A DNA stretch of 64,000 nucleotides from VXNJ01 sp965249595 (GTDB lineage: Bacteria > Chloroflexota > UBA11872 > VXNJ01), in assembly GCA_965249595.1 (NCBI GenBank), contig OZ252242.1, forward strand, positions 124,001 to 188,000, given 5' to 3'. Below are positions 36,612 through 45,311 of this stretch, in pieces. The stretch's first letter is position 1, and the number at the start of each line of letters is the position of its first letter. The notes below the pieces were generated by a model. The model saw only the letters and a program-made list of their open reading frames with translations. It was not told where the DNA came from and ran no database searches. The translations under genes and the position numbers were made by a program.

Positions 36612-38419
36612 TCCACTACCGCCACGACATTGAGAACGCCCGAGCGCCTTTCAATGCGGCGCTCTTCAAGCGTATGTTCACCTACACCGTCGCCAGCCCG
36701 CGGCGGGCAATCTGGGCGGCCCTGCTCTCATTGGTGATCACCGTTGCCTCGATGATCCAGCCGGTTGTGGTGGGTCTGGCCATCGACCGCGGAATTGAAA
36801 CCGGCGATGTCGTGCTGCTGGGGCAAATGTCGCTGGTTTATCTGGGCCTGTCGATCGCCGCTTCAACCTCGGCCGGGCTGATGGTTTGGATAACCGGCAA
36901 TATCGGCCAGGCCATGATGCTCAGCATCCGGATGGAACTTTTCCGCAAGATCCAACGGCTTTCGCTGGCGTTTTTTGATCGGACGAATTCCGGTTCAATC
37001 CTCTCGCGATTTCTCGGTGATGTCTACACCCTCAACGAGGTGATGACCGAGGGTCTGGTATGGACGGTGGTGGATCTGGTGATGATCGCCGGCATTTTCA
37101 TCATCATGCTCACCCTCTCCTGGCAACTGGCGCTGGTATCGTTCGCGGTGATGCCGCTACTGGCAATCTTCGGAGCCGTTTTTCGAATCCACGCCGCGCG
37201 AGCTTATCGCTGGGTGCGCTCGCTGCTTTCGGAAACCAACGCCAATCTTTCAGAGAGCATACTGGGAATCCGAACGACCAAGACGTTTGCGCGCGAGCGT
37301 GAAAATGAACGCCTCTTTGGCCACGTTACCCAGCGCACCCTAAACGCCCAGCGACGGGCGCGCCTGATTGGCGTTTCCATCATCCCGGTCACCGACCTAT
37401 TGGCGGCGGTGGCAATCGCCGCGGTGATCATCTACGGTGGAAATCTGGTACTTGGCGAAGACGCCCTGCAGTTGGGTGTGGTGGTCACCTTTCTGCTTTA
37501 TGTGCAGCGGCTGTTCGGGCCGATCCAGGAAATTGGGGTGCGCTACGATCTGCTGCAGGCCGCAATGGCCTCGGCTGAACGAATATTCGGGATCATTGAA
37601 ACTCCGGAATTGGTTCAGGATGAACCTGATGCGCCGGCGATGCCGCCAATATCCGGCCGGATCGAATTTGATTCCGTCGATTTTGAATACCTGCCCGGTC
37701 AGCCGGTCTTACACGGGATTTCGTTTGCGATTGAGCCGGGCCAAACGTTCGCCCTGGTGGGGGCCACCGGTGGCGGCAAGACCACAATCGCCAATCTGTT
37801 GTTTCGCTTCTACGATGTGACCGGAGGGGCGATTCGGATCGATGGCCGAGATATCCGCTCGGTGCGCCAACACACCCTGCGTCCACAGATGGGATTGGTT
37901 CTCCAGGACCCCTTCCTATTTCGGGGCACGCTGCACGACAACATCTCCTTTGGTCGGCCCGATGCCCGGCGCGAAGAGGTCACGGCCGCGGCCTGGATGG
38001 CCAATTTGCACGAATCGATCGCGGCGATGGAATTTGGCTACGACACCTACGTGGCCGAGCGCGGTCAACAGCTCTCAGTAGGGCAGCGTCAACTGCTCTC
38101 GTTTGCCCGGGCCCTGCTCGTCGACCCGCGCATCCTGGTGCTCGACGAGGCCACCTCGTCGGTCGACACCAAGACGGAGGCGCTGGTTCAGGAGGCCCTT
38201 GACAAATTGGTCGAGAACCGAACCTCAATCGTTATTGCCCACCGCCTGTCAACGATTCAGAACGCCGATCAGATCCTAGTAATTGACGCCGGGCGAATCA
38301 TCGAGCGCGGCACTCATGACGAGTTGCTAGCCCTGGGCGGGCACTATTCCACGATGTACGAAATCGGGTTCGAACTCTCCGACACCGACATGACCGAGGC
38401 ATTGGCCCGCACCAGCTAA
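36608..38419 (+). CDS. ABC exporter half-transporter, catalytic partner
   Basis: 603-aa exporter half with an N-terminal membrane domain and a C-terminal ATPase. Walker A is GATGGGKTT, Walker B is ILVLDEATSSVD with the catalytic Glu, and the switch His is present (VIAHRLSTIQ), but the signature reads LSVGQ. Combined with the upstream subunit, one composite ATP site is canonical and the other doubly degenerate. Substrates of such heterodimers are often drugs or lipids; not predictable here. Confidence 0.92.
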   Translation: MIHYRHDIENARAPFNAALFKRMFTYTVASPRRAIWAALLSLVITVASMIQPVVVGLAIDRGIETGDVVLLGQMSLVYLGLSIAASTSAGLMVWITGNIGQAMMLSIRMELFRKIQRLSLAFFDRTNSGSILSRFLGDVYTLNEVMTEGLVWTVVDLVMIAGIFIIMLTLSWQLALVSFAVMPLLAIFGAVFRIHAARAYRWVRSLLSETNANLSESILGIRTTKTFARERENERLFGHVTQRTLNAQRRARLIGVSIIPVTDLLAAVAIAAVIIYGGNLVLGEDALQLGVVVTFLLYVQRLFGPIQEIGVRYDLLQAAMASAERIFGIIETPELVQDEPDAPAMPPISGRIEFDSVDFEYLPGQPVLHGISFAIEPGQTFALVGATGGGKTTIANLLFRFYDVTGGAIRIDGRDIRSVRQHTLRPQMGLVLQDPFLFRGTLHDNISFGRPDARREEVTAAAWMANLHESIAAMEFGYDTYVAERGQQLSVGQRQLLSFARALLVDPRILVLDEATSSVDTKTEALVQEALDKLVENRTSIVIAHRLSTIQNADQILVIDAGRIIERGTHDELLALGGHYSTMYEIGFELSDTDMTEALARTS

Positions 38420-38445
38420 AACGGCACCGGCCTGGCCTGGCCAGG

Positions 38446-39228
38446 TCACCCTTTTAGGTCGGCCCAGAGAACGTGCTGGTCGGACGGTACGTCACTGACC
38501 TGGCCGGCCGGTTCAACGGTCACCACCAAATCGTCGTAGTGTTCGATCGGCTCTTTGGTACGCAGCGATACCACCGCCCGGCCGGAACGCGACGCCGCAC
38601 AGGAACCGGAGTAGGAGTGTTCGCTCAGGCCGCGACCCTTCATCCAAACGGCGTAGGAATCACCGTGGCCGCCCACCCCTTTGATTCCGGATACCACCAA
38701 CATCGCCTGTCGCGGATCGGCTGACCGCAACAGGCAGCCACGCACCCCGGCCGCTGTTCCCTGACCCTCCAATATCATGCCCGAGCTCGCATCGGCGACT
38801 AGGTTCCGGCATTCCTGTTCGAGCAGTTCCCAAGAACTTTGGGCATGGTCAACCTGGGTTTCCAACGAATCAATTTCGGAATTGAACATGCTTGATGTGA
38901 CAAACACCGAAATTAGCACCGAGGCAGTTACCGCCGAGGTAGTGGCCATCGCTGGGAACCAGCGCAAACTAGCCAACCGGCTCCACCAGGCTTCGACTTG
39001 GCAGCCACAGATTGATAGGACGCGCTGTCGCACCGCCGGATCGGGTTTCGAAGCCGGCAACGCGAAGCTCAACATCGAAGCGGTCGACTCCAATTCGGCC
39101 AGCTCGCGACTCAATTCCGGTCTTTGCTCAAGAATCCGTTCCAGTTCGTTGGCGTCGTCGGGGTCGATACAGCCCAGCGCCCGCGCCGCCAGCAATTCCT
39201 CTACGCGTTCAGCGTCCGACGCCGTCAT
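38446..39228 (-). CDS. Anti-sigma factor, RskA-like
   Basis: 260-aa membrane-bound anti-sigma factor. The N-terminal cytoplasmic domain (about 1-75) should bind the sigma factor; it has no His-Cys zinc motif. One membrane helix follows near residues 95-115 (AMATTSAVTASVLISVFVTS), then an extracytoplasmic RskA-type domain with AMLVVSGIKGV and SYAVWMKGRG. The ATG overlaps the stop of the sigma gene (ATGA), so the two are made together. The end of the gene faces the ABC exporter. Confidence 0.82.
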   Translation of the reverse strand: MTASDAERVEELLAARALGCIDPDDANELERILEQRPELSRELAELESTASMLSFALPASKPDPAVRQRVLSICGCQVEAWWSRLASLRWFPAMATTSAVTASVLISVFVTSSMFNSEIDSLETQVDHAQSSWELLEQECRNLVADASSGMILEGQGTAAGVRGCLLRSADPRQAMLVVSGIKGVGGHGDSYAVWMKGRGLSEHSYSGSCAASRSGRAVVSLRTKEPIEHYDDLVVTVEPAGQVSDVPSDQHVLWADLKG

Positions 39229-39884
39229 CGCAACTCCACCTGACCGCCCGGCGACAATTCAGCCAATAGCTGGCGAAGCCGCAGCATTCCGGCCCGGGTT
39301 CGTGACTTTACGGTCCCCAACGGGATATTCAATATCGCGGCAATCTGGGACTGGGACTGGCCCTGGAAATACGCCAGTTCGATCACGTTTGCTTGGTCAT
39401 CGGGCAACTGCACACAGGCAGTGCGCACGCGCTCGCGAATCTGGGCGCTAATTAAGACTTCCGCCGGATCAGGTTCTGAATTATCAATCTGGGAAGCGAG
39501 GCGGTCCCATTCACCGGGAATGGTGCGGGGCCGCGAACGAATGCGGCGCAACTCGTCAAATGTCAGGTTGCGTCCGATCCGCAATACCCAGGAGTCAAGG
39601 CGACCGCGCTGCGGATCATAGGTGGATATCCGGCGCCAAACCCTGACAAAAGTGTCCTGGACTATTTCATCGGCCACTTCCGGCCCGACCCTTTGGCGAG
39701 CCAGGGCGTGCACCAAACCGGACAGGCGGTCGTACAGTTCGGCCAGCGCTGCTCCATCGCGGGCGAGGATGCGAGCGGCCATCTCAACATCGAGGGCCAC
39801 GGGGTCAACCACGATATTTTCAGCGGGGGCCGATTTCACCGCGCCGCGAACCGTTGCCTCTGACAGCATTCCCTGCTCAAGCAT
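39225..39884 (-). CDS. ECF sigma-70 factor (SigK-like)
   Basis: 219-aa extracytoplasmic-function sigma factor. Region 2 has DEIVQDTFVRVWRRI and WVLRIGRNLTFDELRR; region 4 has LPDDQANVIELAYFQGQSQSQIAAIL and GTVKSRTRAGMLRLR (landmarks). The first 35 residues are a nonconserved extension, and ATG 39869 is an alternative start nearer the core. It is paired with the anti-sigma gene downstream and is probably self-regulated, but no repeat promoter motif was identified. Confidence 0.9.
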   Translation of the reverse strand: MLEQGMLSEATVRGAVKSAPAENIVVDPVALDVEMAARILARDGAALAELYDRLSGLVHALARQRVGPEVADEIVQDTFVRVWRRISTYDPQRGRLDSWVLRIGRNLTFDELRRIRSRPRTIPGEWDRLASQIDNSEPDPAEVLISAQIRERVRTACVQLPDDQANVIELAYFQGQSQSQIAAILNIPLGTVKSRTRAGMLRLRQLLAELSPGGQVELR

Positions 39885-40209
39885 GGAGGAAGGTCCTAGC
39901 CAGTTCTATCGACAGAAACTCTGTACGGTCCATACCCATGTATACGCAATCGCGGCCCGTCCGGTTCATCTTTGGCGGGGGCAATCTACAAAACAGGACG
40001 CCCCACTGCCGCCGGTATGTTCTCCTACAGTCCCCGGAATACCAGGTGGGTGCCCGCGGCCGACAAAGACGACTGCAAAAAGCCGTCCCCGCCACCAGCT
40101 AAGCTCCCTTTTAAGAGCTGTTGGAACCAGCAAGGAGCAACAGATTGCCGTGCGGCGTCGAACGTCCTGTTGTCCCGATTATCCCAAGTTCGCCGATTTG
40201 ATTTGGCGT
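39885..40209. other. Gene-free stretch between sigma gene and aspS
   Basis: About 325 bases. It should hold the promoter of the sigma/anti-sigma pair (minus strand) and the 3' end of the aspS transcript. No terminator-type hairpin with T-run and no confident promoter was seen; the frames here lack coding features. Confidence 0.45.
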
Positions 40210-41976
40210 TCAGGTCGCTTGGTCGGCGACGGTAAGGCCCAGTTCGCTGAGTTGTTCACTGGTTATTGGACCTGGCGCACCTTGGGCCAAATCCAGACCC
40301 TCCTGGGTCTTGGGAAATGCCACTACATCGCGGATCGAAGTTTTTGTGGCCAGGAGCATTATCAGGCGGTCGATACCGGTCGCGATCCCGCCGTGCGGCG
40401 GTGCGCCGAAATCGAACGCCCGGAGCATCGGCCCAAAATTTGCATCGATCTCTCTGGCGCTGTAGCCGAGCAGCGTAAAAACCTTCCGCTGCAGGTCGGC
40501 GTCATGTATCCGGATGGACCCCCCGCCCAATTCCCAGCCGTTGCACACCAAGTCATATTGGAGCGACGGCGCGGACGCGGGGTCTGAATCGAGCAGGCCC
40601 TCGCTGCCCGCTGGCATTCCGCAAAACGGGTTGTGGGAGAACGTGAAGCCGTCCCCGACTGGTTCAAGCAGCGGAAACCCGGTGACCCAACAGAAGGCCA
40701 ACTGGGAATCGTCTATCAGCCCCAAGCGGGAGCCAAACTCGGAACGCAACAGCGCAAGAGCCGGTCCCGTCACGCTATCGCGGTCGGCCACGATGGCCGC
40801 TAAGTCGCCTTCTTCGAGGCCGAGCCGTTCAACAATGGCCGTCAGATCGCCCGTGGCGAGCGTTCGCGTCAGTGGGCCCCAGAGACCTCCGCTACGGTGG
40901 GCCAACCAGACAACCCCCAATGCCCCTCGGCTACGCGCCATTTCCACCAATCCATCCAGCTGCCGGCGAGTGTAGGCGGCCGCGCCAGGGACCCTGATTG
41001 CCCGCACCCGGCCGCCGCCGGCCGCCGCGGACGTGAAAGCCTTAAAGCCGCAGTCGGCGGTCAGGTCGGTCAGGTCGCAAATTTCGAGCCCAAAGCGCAG
41101 ATCCGGGGCATCGGACCCGAAACGCTCCAAGGCGTCATCGTAGTCAACGCGCGGGAATTTTTCGTCCGGTAGCCGCCCGGGCGCGAAATGGCCGGCGATC
41201 GCCCGGTAGAGATCTTCAATCAAGCCCATCACGTCGTCGGCGTCAACGAACGCCATTTCAATATCCAATTGGGTAAATTCCAGGCTGCGGTCGGCCCTTG
41301 GATCCTCGTCGCGAAAGCACTTGGCGATTTGGAAGTAGCGATCCATGCCGGCAATCATGAGGACCTGTTTCATCTGCTGCGGCGATTGCGGCAGGGCGTA
41401 GAACTCCCCTGGATTCAATCGCGCCGGCACCACAAAATCACGGGCGCCCTCCGGCGTGGATTTGATCAGGAGCGGTGTTTCAATCTCCAAAAAATCGCGC
41501 TCGCACAGGAAGTCGCGCATGAACTTGACAACCCGATGACGCAGGATTAATACCTCGCGCTGTTCAACCCGCCGAAGATCCAAATAGCGATAACGCATAC
41601 GCAGGTCCGGCGCCGATGCCGTGCCCTGGTCAATCGGGAACGGCGGAGTTTCCGATTCGTTCACGATCTCAATTGCCGCCGCCCGCAACTCGATTTCGCC
41701 AGTTGGCAAATTGGAGTTTTCGGTTCCCGCTGGACGCAAAGCAACCATCCCCCGCACCAGCACCACCCACTCAGAGCGCAGGCGTCCGGCTTGACCATGG
41801 ATTGAATCGCCGACGATGGGATCAAAAACGACCTGGGTGATGCCGTAACGATCGCGCAGATCGATAAATACCAATCCGCCATGGTCGCGGCGTCGGTGGA
41901 CCCATCCACCCAAGGTAACCGTTCGACCGGCATCGGCGGCACGCAGGGCGCCACCTACGGTGTCCCTTTTTAGCAT
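40210..41976 (-). CDS. aspS: Aspartyl-tRNA synthetase
   Basis: 588-aa class II synthetase. An N-terminal OB anticodon-binding domain (LGGWVHRRRDHGGLVFIDLRDR landmark) is followed by the catalytic core with YALPQSPQQMKQVLM, FRDEDPRADRSLEFTQLD, the bacterial GAD insertion (about 290-420) and motif 3 GGIATGIDRLIML. The bacterial length with the GAD domain suggests the standard bacterial enzyme; whether it also charges tRNA-Asn cannot be judged. Confidence 0.95.
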   Translation of the reverse strand: MLKRDTVGGALRAADAGRTVTLGGWVHRRRDHGGLVFIDLRDRYGITQVVFDPIVGDSIHGQAGRLRSEWVVLVRGMVALRPAGTENSNLPTGEIELRAAAIEIVNESETPPFPIDQGTASAPDLRMRYRYLDLRRVEQREVLILRHRVVKFMRDFLCERDFLEIETPLLIKSTPEGARDFVVPARLNPGEFYALPQSPQQMKQVLMIAGMDRYFQIAKCFRDEDPRADRSLEFTQLDIEMAFVDADDVMGLIEDLYRAIAGHFAPGRLPDEKFPRVDYDDALERFGSDAPDLRFGLEICDLTDLTADCGFKAFTSAAAGGGRVRAIRVPGAAAYTRRQLDGLVEMARSRGALGVVWLAHRSGGLWGPLTRTLATGDLTAIVERLGLEEGDLAAIVADRDSVTGPALALLRSEFGSRLGLIDDSQLAFCWVTGFPLLEPVGDGFTFSHNPFCGMPAGSEGLLDSDPASAPSLQYDLVCNGWELGGGSIRIHDADLQRKVFTLLGYSAREIDANFGPMLRAFDFGAPPHGGIATGIDRLIMLLATKTSIRDVVAFPKTQEGLDLAQGAPGPITSEQLSELGLTVADQAT

Positions 41977-42081
41977 CGTGATCTAGGTGCCGTTTCCTGC
42001 GCCAGAGCTAGCAAATTGCGACGTGAGGGCGGCCCAGCGGCAATCCCGGCGCCCGCGCTCGAACCGCCGCGTGGGCGGTCC

Positions 42082-42087
42082 TACAAT
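42082..42087 (+). promoter_or_regulatory. Possible -10 element of the tRNA-Gly gene
   Basis: TACAAT lies 18 bases before the first base of the tRNA; no clear -35 hexamer accompanies it. Confidence 0.3.
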
Positions 42088-42105
42088 CGAACTCATGAGT
42101 ATCGC

Positions 42106-42179
42106 GCAGGCATAGTTCATCGGTAGAATGCGACCTTCCCAAGGTTGAGAGGCGGGTTCGATTCCCGCTGCCTGCTCCA
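42106..42179 (+). tRNA. tRNA-Gly (anticodon CCC)
   Basis: 74 bases including an encoded CCA. The acceptor stem GCAGGCA pairs perfectly with TGCCTGC. The anticodon stem CGACC/GGTTG (one G-T pair) encloses TTCCCAA with anticodon CCC. The T-stem GCGGG/CCCGC encloses TTCGATT, and the discriminator base is T. It sits alone on the plus strand between two minus-strand genes. Confidence 0.93.
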
Positions 42180-42191
42180 ACCTCGGCCCGG

Positions 42192-44483
42192 TTAGCCCGA
42201 AAGCTCATCTATCGGCGGCAGGACGAATCGACGCAGCGAGTCGGGGCCCAACACGGCCATCGTCCCGGCCGCTTCGTCAACCCAAATACCGCGAATGTCG
42301 GCAAAGAAGTCGTCAGCCCCGGTGTAGAGGAATTGGCGCAGGAATTGGCCTTCACGCCCGGCTCGCTTGTCCAGCTCCACTATCCGCTGAAAGGCAGCAT
42401 CGACGACGTATAGGCTGTCGAGCCGCTGGTCGGTATAGATGTGCGTCGCATCGGTGAGCGGTTTATCTAGCCCGGTCGGCTCAAAGGCAACCTGCTGGCC
42501 CACGCGGTAGCGGCGGATTGAGTTATTCGAAATGAGCAGGTACACGTCGCCGTCGATTGTCATGTCGATGGCGTTGCTAATGTCGTCTTCTTGTTCAAGG
42601 AATTGGGTGGCCTCAAGTTCGTAGCCCAGGGCGGTGGGCGTATAGCGATAGATTTGGCCGTTTTCCGGGGCGAGCCGGTAGAGATTGTTTTGAAAATTGT
42701 CGGCATCACCAATTCGTCCCCAGGCGGGCGGATCTGACAACACCAAATTGGACGGGTTGGCCTCCGGCTCAACGCTCAGCAACACTCCGCGATCTGAGAT
42801 CACCAGCAACCCCAACGGTCGCGCCACCAAGGCGGTGAGTCGGCCGGGGCTGATTAATGAATCGACAAGTTGCGTTACCAGTGGTTCGCCGGGTTCGGCT
42901 ATTTCGATCAGCTGGTTTCCGGCGGCATTGAGGACGTAATAAACACCGGCAAAGAAGTCGAGCTGGCCGCCGGCCACGCTGCCGATGTCGGAACCGAGTT
43001 CGGCCAGTATTTCGCTGGTCGCTAGTCGGTAGACGCGATTGCGGCGGTCCTGCTCGGCTTTAATCGACGCCATCAACGTGTCGACATCGGCTTCCGCGGC
43101 GCCCGATTCCAATGCCTGGCGAGCTTGGTTTTCAGCCTCCAATAGCAACACCAAGGCCTGCCCATCATCGCTCTGGCCCTGGGCGTTGAGCAAGATCTCC
43201 TGGGCCCGCGTGTACGACCGTCCAGCCGCCGCTCCGTCGACTGCCAGCGTTGCCGTCGGAGTTAACGGAGTAAACGGACTCTCTGCCGACGGAGCGGCGG
43301 CGGGTTCGCGCAGCCCGGTGAGGGCGATAACGACCAGCAAAAGTACCGCGCCCAGGCCAAAGATCATTGCCCCCAGCCCCAATCGAGTGCGACCACGACG
43401 GCGCCCGCGAATCAGCCGGTCCGGCCCCAGCGAGGGGCTAGCGATAGGATCGAACGATTCCCGACCCGGACCGCCCGCCGCGGTATCGCCCAGGTCGCCC
43501 GCCAGCTGCCGTTCACCGGCCGCCGACACGTATGATTCGCCTATCGGAATGGGGTCCGGCTCGCCAAGTAGCGTCCGTCGGGCGAGAGCGGCAACCGATC
43601 GCACCGGTCCCATCGCAGTTGGGGCGGCGGCGGCACCGCCGGTTTGCGCAAAATTTTTGGTGCGCCGGACCGGCAAGATCCGTTGTGCACGAGCATCTTG
43701 GGCCGCGGTCCGATCCTCGTCGGACAACAGGGTCTCGATGGGATCTTGGTCGTCAATGATGGCGGCCGGATTCTCAACAATCGGTGGTCGCGACCAAGTT
43801 GGAACGGATATCCGATTCGGCGGGGGAGGAGTCGCTAGTAATGGCGAACTCATCGGATTGTGCAAGACCAACACATCGCAATCCAGTATCCCGCGACGCG
43901 CCAGGAGCAGTACCAACTGCTGAACGGCGGTGTTCAAATTACGCCGGCGCAGGGCTCCGGCCAATTCGGCCTTGGACAAAGCCGAGATTGCGCGCGAGTT
44001 CAAAAGCGCCACCATATCGGTCGACTCGAGCGTGGTCGAATAATGCTCAACTGCGCGGTCGACGCGTCCAACACCGCCGGCCGCCGGGCCTGGCAACCGG
44101 TCTGGCAGCATGGTGACGCGTTCATTGCGGACGAAGCAGGTGAGGGCCGGCTGCAAATGGAAGACGTGGAGAACGTTATCGGTGACCACCGCCGCCGAGA
44201 ATCCGATTGGGCTATCGCTTGACGAATCCCTCTGTCCGGCGGCGGCGGCGATCGCAGCCCGCACCGAGATCGCCATGTTGGCTTCGACCGAATCGGCCTG
44301 TTGGCGGTAGTAATTTAGGACCAGCGCATTGCCAAAAGCCCGCCGCATCGCTTGGCTGGCCCCCTCGATGAGCATGTGCAGGGCGCCCAATCGCCGGCGG
44401 CGCAGCGGGGCGGCAATGCTGACCATGTTGGGACTTACCGAATTGGGGATCCCGCCACGCAAGGATGCTTGTAGCGACTCCAC
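42192..44483 (-). CDS. Membrane-anchored PP2C-like pseudo-phosphatase with extracellular beta-rich domain
   Basis: 763 aa. The N-terminal 210 residues have the layout of PPM/PP2C phosphatases seen in Chloroflexota, but metal-binding acids are missing where expected: VTDNVLHVFHL for the VGDSR strand, LLNSRAI for SDGL, and DCDVLVLHN for the DN strand. A Pro/Ala-rich linker (215-365) leads to one helix (367-390; GAMIFGLGAVLLLVVIALTG). The outer part (about 400-763) has repeated strands resembling an NHL-type propeller (LFVISD..., DGDVYLLISNN, YVVDAAFQRIVELD). It probably binds rather than hydrolyses phosphoproteins. Confidence 0.6.
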   Translation of the reverse strand: MESLQASLRGGIPNSVSPNMVSIAAPLRRRRLGALHMLIEGASQAMRRAFGNALVLNYYRQQADSVEANMAISVRAAIAAAAGQRDSSSDSPIGFSAAVVTDNVLHVFHLQPALTCFVRNERVTMLPDRLPGPAAGGVGRVDRAVEHYSTTLESTDMVALLNSRAISALSKAELAGALRRRNLNTAVQQLVLLLARRGILDCDVLVLHNPMSSPLLATPPPPNRISVPTWSRPPIVENPAAIIDDQDPIETLLSDEDRTAAQDARAQRILPVRRTKNFAQTGGAAAAPTAMGPVRSVAALARRTLLGEPDPIPIGESYVSAAGERQLAGDLGDTAAGGPGRESFDPIASPSLGPDRLIRGRRRGRTRLGLGAMIFGLGAVLLLVVIALTGLREPAAAPSAESPFTPLTPTATLAVDGAAAGRSYTRAQEILLNAQGQSDDGQALVLLLEAENQARQALESGAAEADVDTLMASIKAEQDRRNRVYRLATSEILAELGSDIGSVAGGQLDFFAGVYYVLNAAGNQLIEIAEPGEPLVTQLVDSLISPGRLTALVARPLGLLVISDRGVLLSVEPEANPSNLVLSDPPAWGRIGDADNFQNNLYRLAPENGQIYRYTPTALGYELEATQFLEQEDDISNAIDMTIDGDVYLLISNNSIRRYRVGQQVAFEPTGLDKPLTDATHIYTDQRLDSLYVVDAAFQRIVELDKRAGREGQFLRQFLYTGADDFFADIRGIWVDEAAGTMAVLGPDSLRRFVLPPIDELSG

Positions 44484-44565
44484 GGCTAGCCTTCCGCTCG
44501 AATTCGACCCGGTTCAGCTGGCTCCCGGGGAGTTACGACGCTGTTACTGTTCAAATTTCATCTGA

Positions 44566-44591
44566 TTGCAAGCCGACACTGTCAATATAAA
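44566..44591 (+). promoter_or_regulatory. Possible infC promoter
   Basis: TTGCAA (44566-44571) and TATAAA (44586-44591), but with a short 14-base spacer. It would give an infC leader of about 150 bases. Confidence 0.25.
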
Positions 44592-44683
44592 GTCTGGACC
44601 GGGTGGAATCAGTTGGCGGGCGGCGGCAACTGGTCAATTTCGCAATCAGTCGCCTGTTATTTTCGTCAATGACAATATGAGAC

Positions 44684-44705
44684 GCGGGGAAATATCTTTC
44701 CTCGC
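44684..44705 (+). promoter_or_regulatory. Strong hairpin in the infC leader
   Basis: GCGGGGAAA (44684-44692) pairs with TTTCCTCGC (44697-44705) over 9 bp with one G-T and a TATC loop, 40 bases before the AUA start. A weaker 6-bp hairpin (CAGTTG/CAACTG) lies at 44610-44632. The hairpin sits just after an in-frame ATG at 44677, which supports reading this stretch as untranslated leader. Confidence 0.4.
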
Positions 44706-44745
44706 CGATCCAATTGCCCAATTAGGACCTCTAAAGGAGAAAAAC

Positions 44746-45294
44746 ATAAGCAAGGGAACTAAGGAACTGCGCGTTAATGATGGCATTGGCCAAGTCGAAG
44801 TTCTGCTGATCGACGATCAGAACGAAAAACTGGGAATCGTACCAACCTCGCAGGCGTTGGAGTTGGCCCAACAGCGGGGTTTGGATCTGGTTGAGGTCGC
44901 CCCCAATGCCTCGCCGCCGGTGGCCAAGCTACTCGACTACGGCAAGTACCGTTACCGCCAAGAGCGCAAGGACCGCACCAACCGCAAGAACCAGCGCTCC
45001 GGCGAAGTCAAGGAAGTCCGCTTTCGACCGGTAACTTCCGACCAGGACATAGATACCAAGCTCCGGCGAATGTCGAAATTTCTAGCAGAGGGTTCAAAGG
45101 TAAAGGCAACCGTCCGTATGCGCGGCCGGGAACGGGTTTATCCCGAATTGGCTGCCGAATTGCTCGATAAAGTGGTCACCAGACTCAGCGCAATCGGCCA
45201 CGTCGAGAACCCGATCGCATCGGAAAGCAACGGCTCGTTCGCGGTGATATTGGTGCCCGGGGCGGTGCGCGGCTACCAACCGCCGGGGGCCTAG
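44746..45294 (+). CDS. infC: Translation initiation factor IF-3 (apparent AUA start)
   Basis: 182 aa from the AUA at 44746, which lies 5 bases after AAAGGAGA (44733-44740), the best ribosome binding site in the leader. The protein then begins with the conserved IF-3 N-domain (ELRVNDGIGQVEVLLIDDQ and GLDLVEVAPNASPPVAKLLDYGKY), followed by a Lys/Arg-rich linker and the C-domain (EVKEVRFRPVTSDQDID). An in-frame ATG at 44677 has no ribosome binding site and would add 23 nonconserved residues. IF-3 genes often use AUU/AUA/AUC starts because IF-3 itself rejects them, giving autoregulation. rpmI and rplT do not follow. Confidence 0.88.
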   Translation: MSKGTKELRVNDGIGQVEVLLIDDQNEKLGIVPTSQALELAQQRGLDLVEVAPNASPPVAKLLDYGKYRYRQERKDRTNRKNQRSGEVKEVRFRPVTSDQDIDTKLRRMSKFLAEGSKVKATVRMRGRERVYPELAAELLDKVVTRLSAIGHVENPIASESNGSFAVILVPGAVRGYQPPGA

Positions 45295-45311
45295 TCAGCA
45301 GCGGTCATGCC

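Noticed and set aside
38428..38455. Inverted-repeat-rich stretch with TTTT between the ABC exporter and anti-sigma genes as a terminator
   Set aside because: The pairing is imperfect and overlaps the anti-sigma stop; not strong enough to call.
44566..44745. infC starting at the first in-frame start codon (44566) or ATG 44677
   Set aside because: Residues before 44746 are not IF-3-like and no ribosome binding site precedes either codon.
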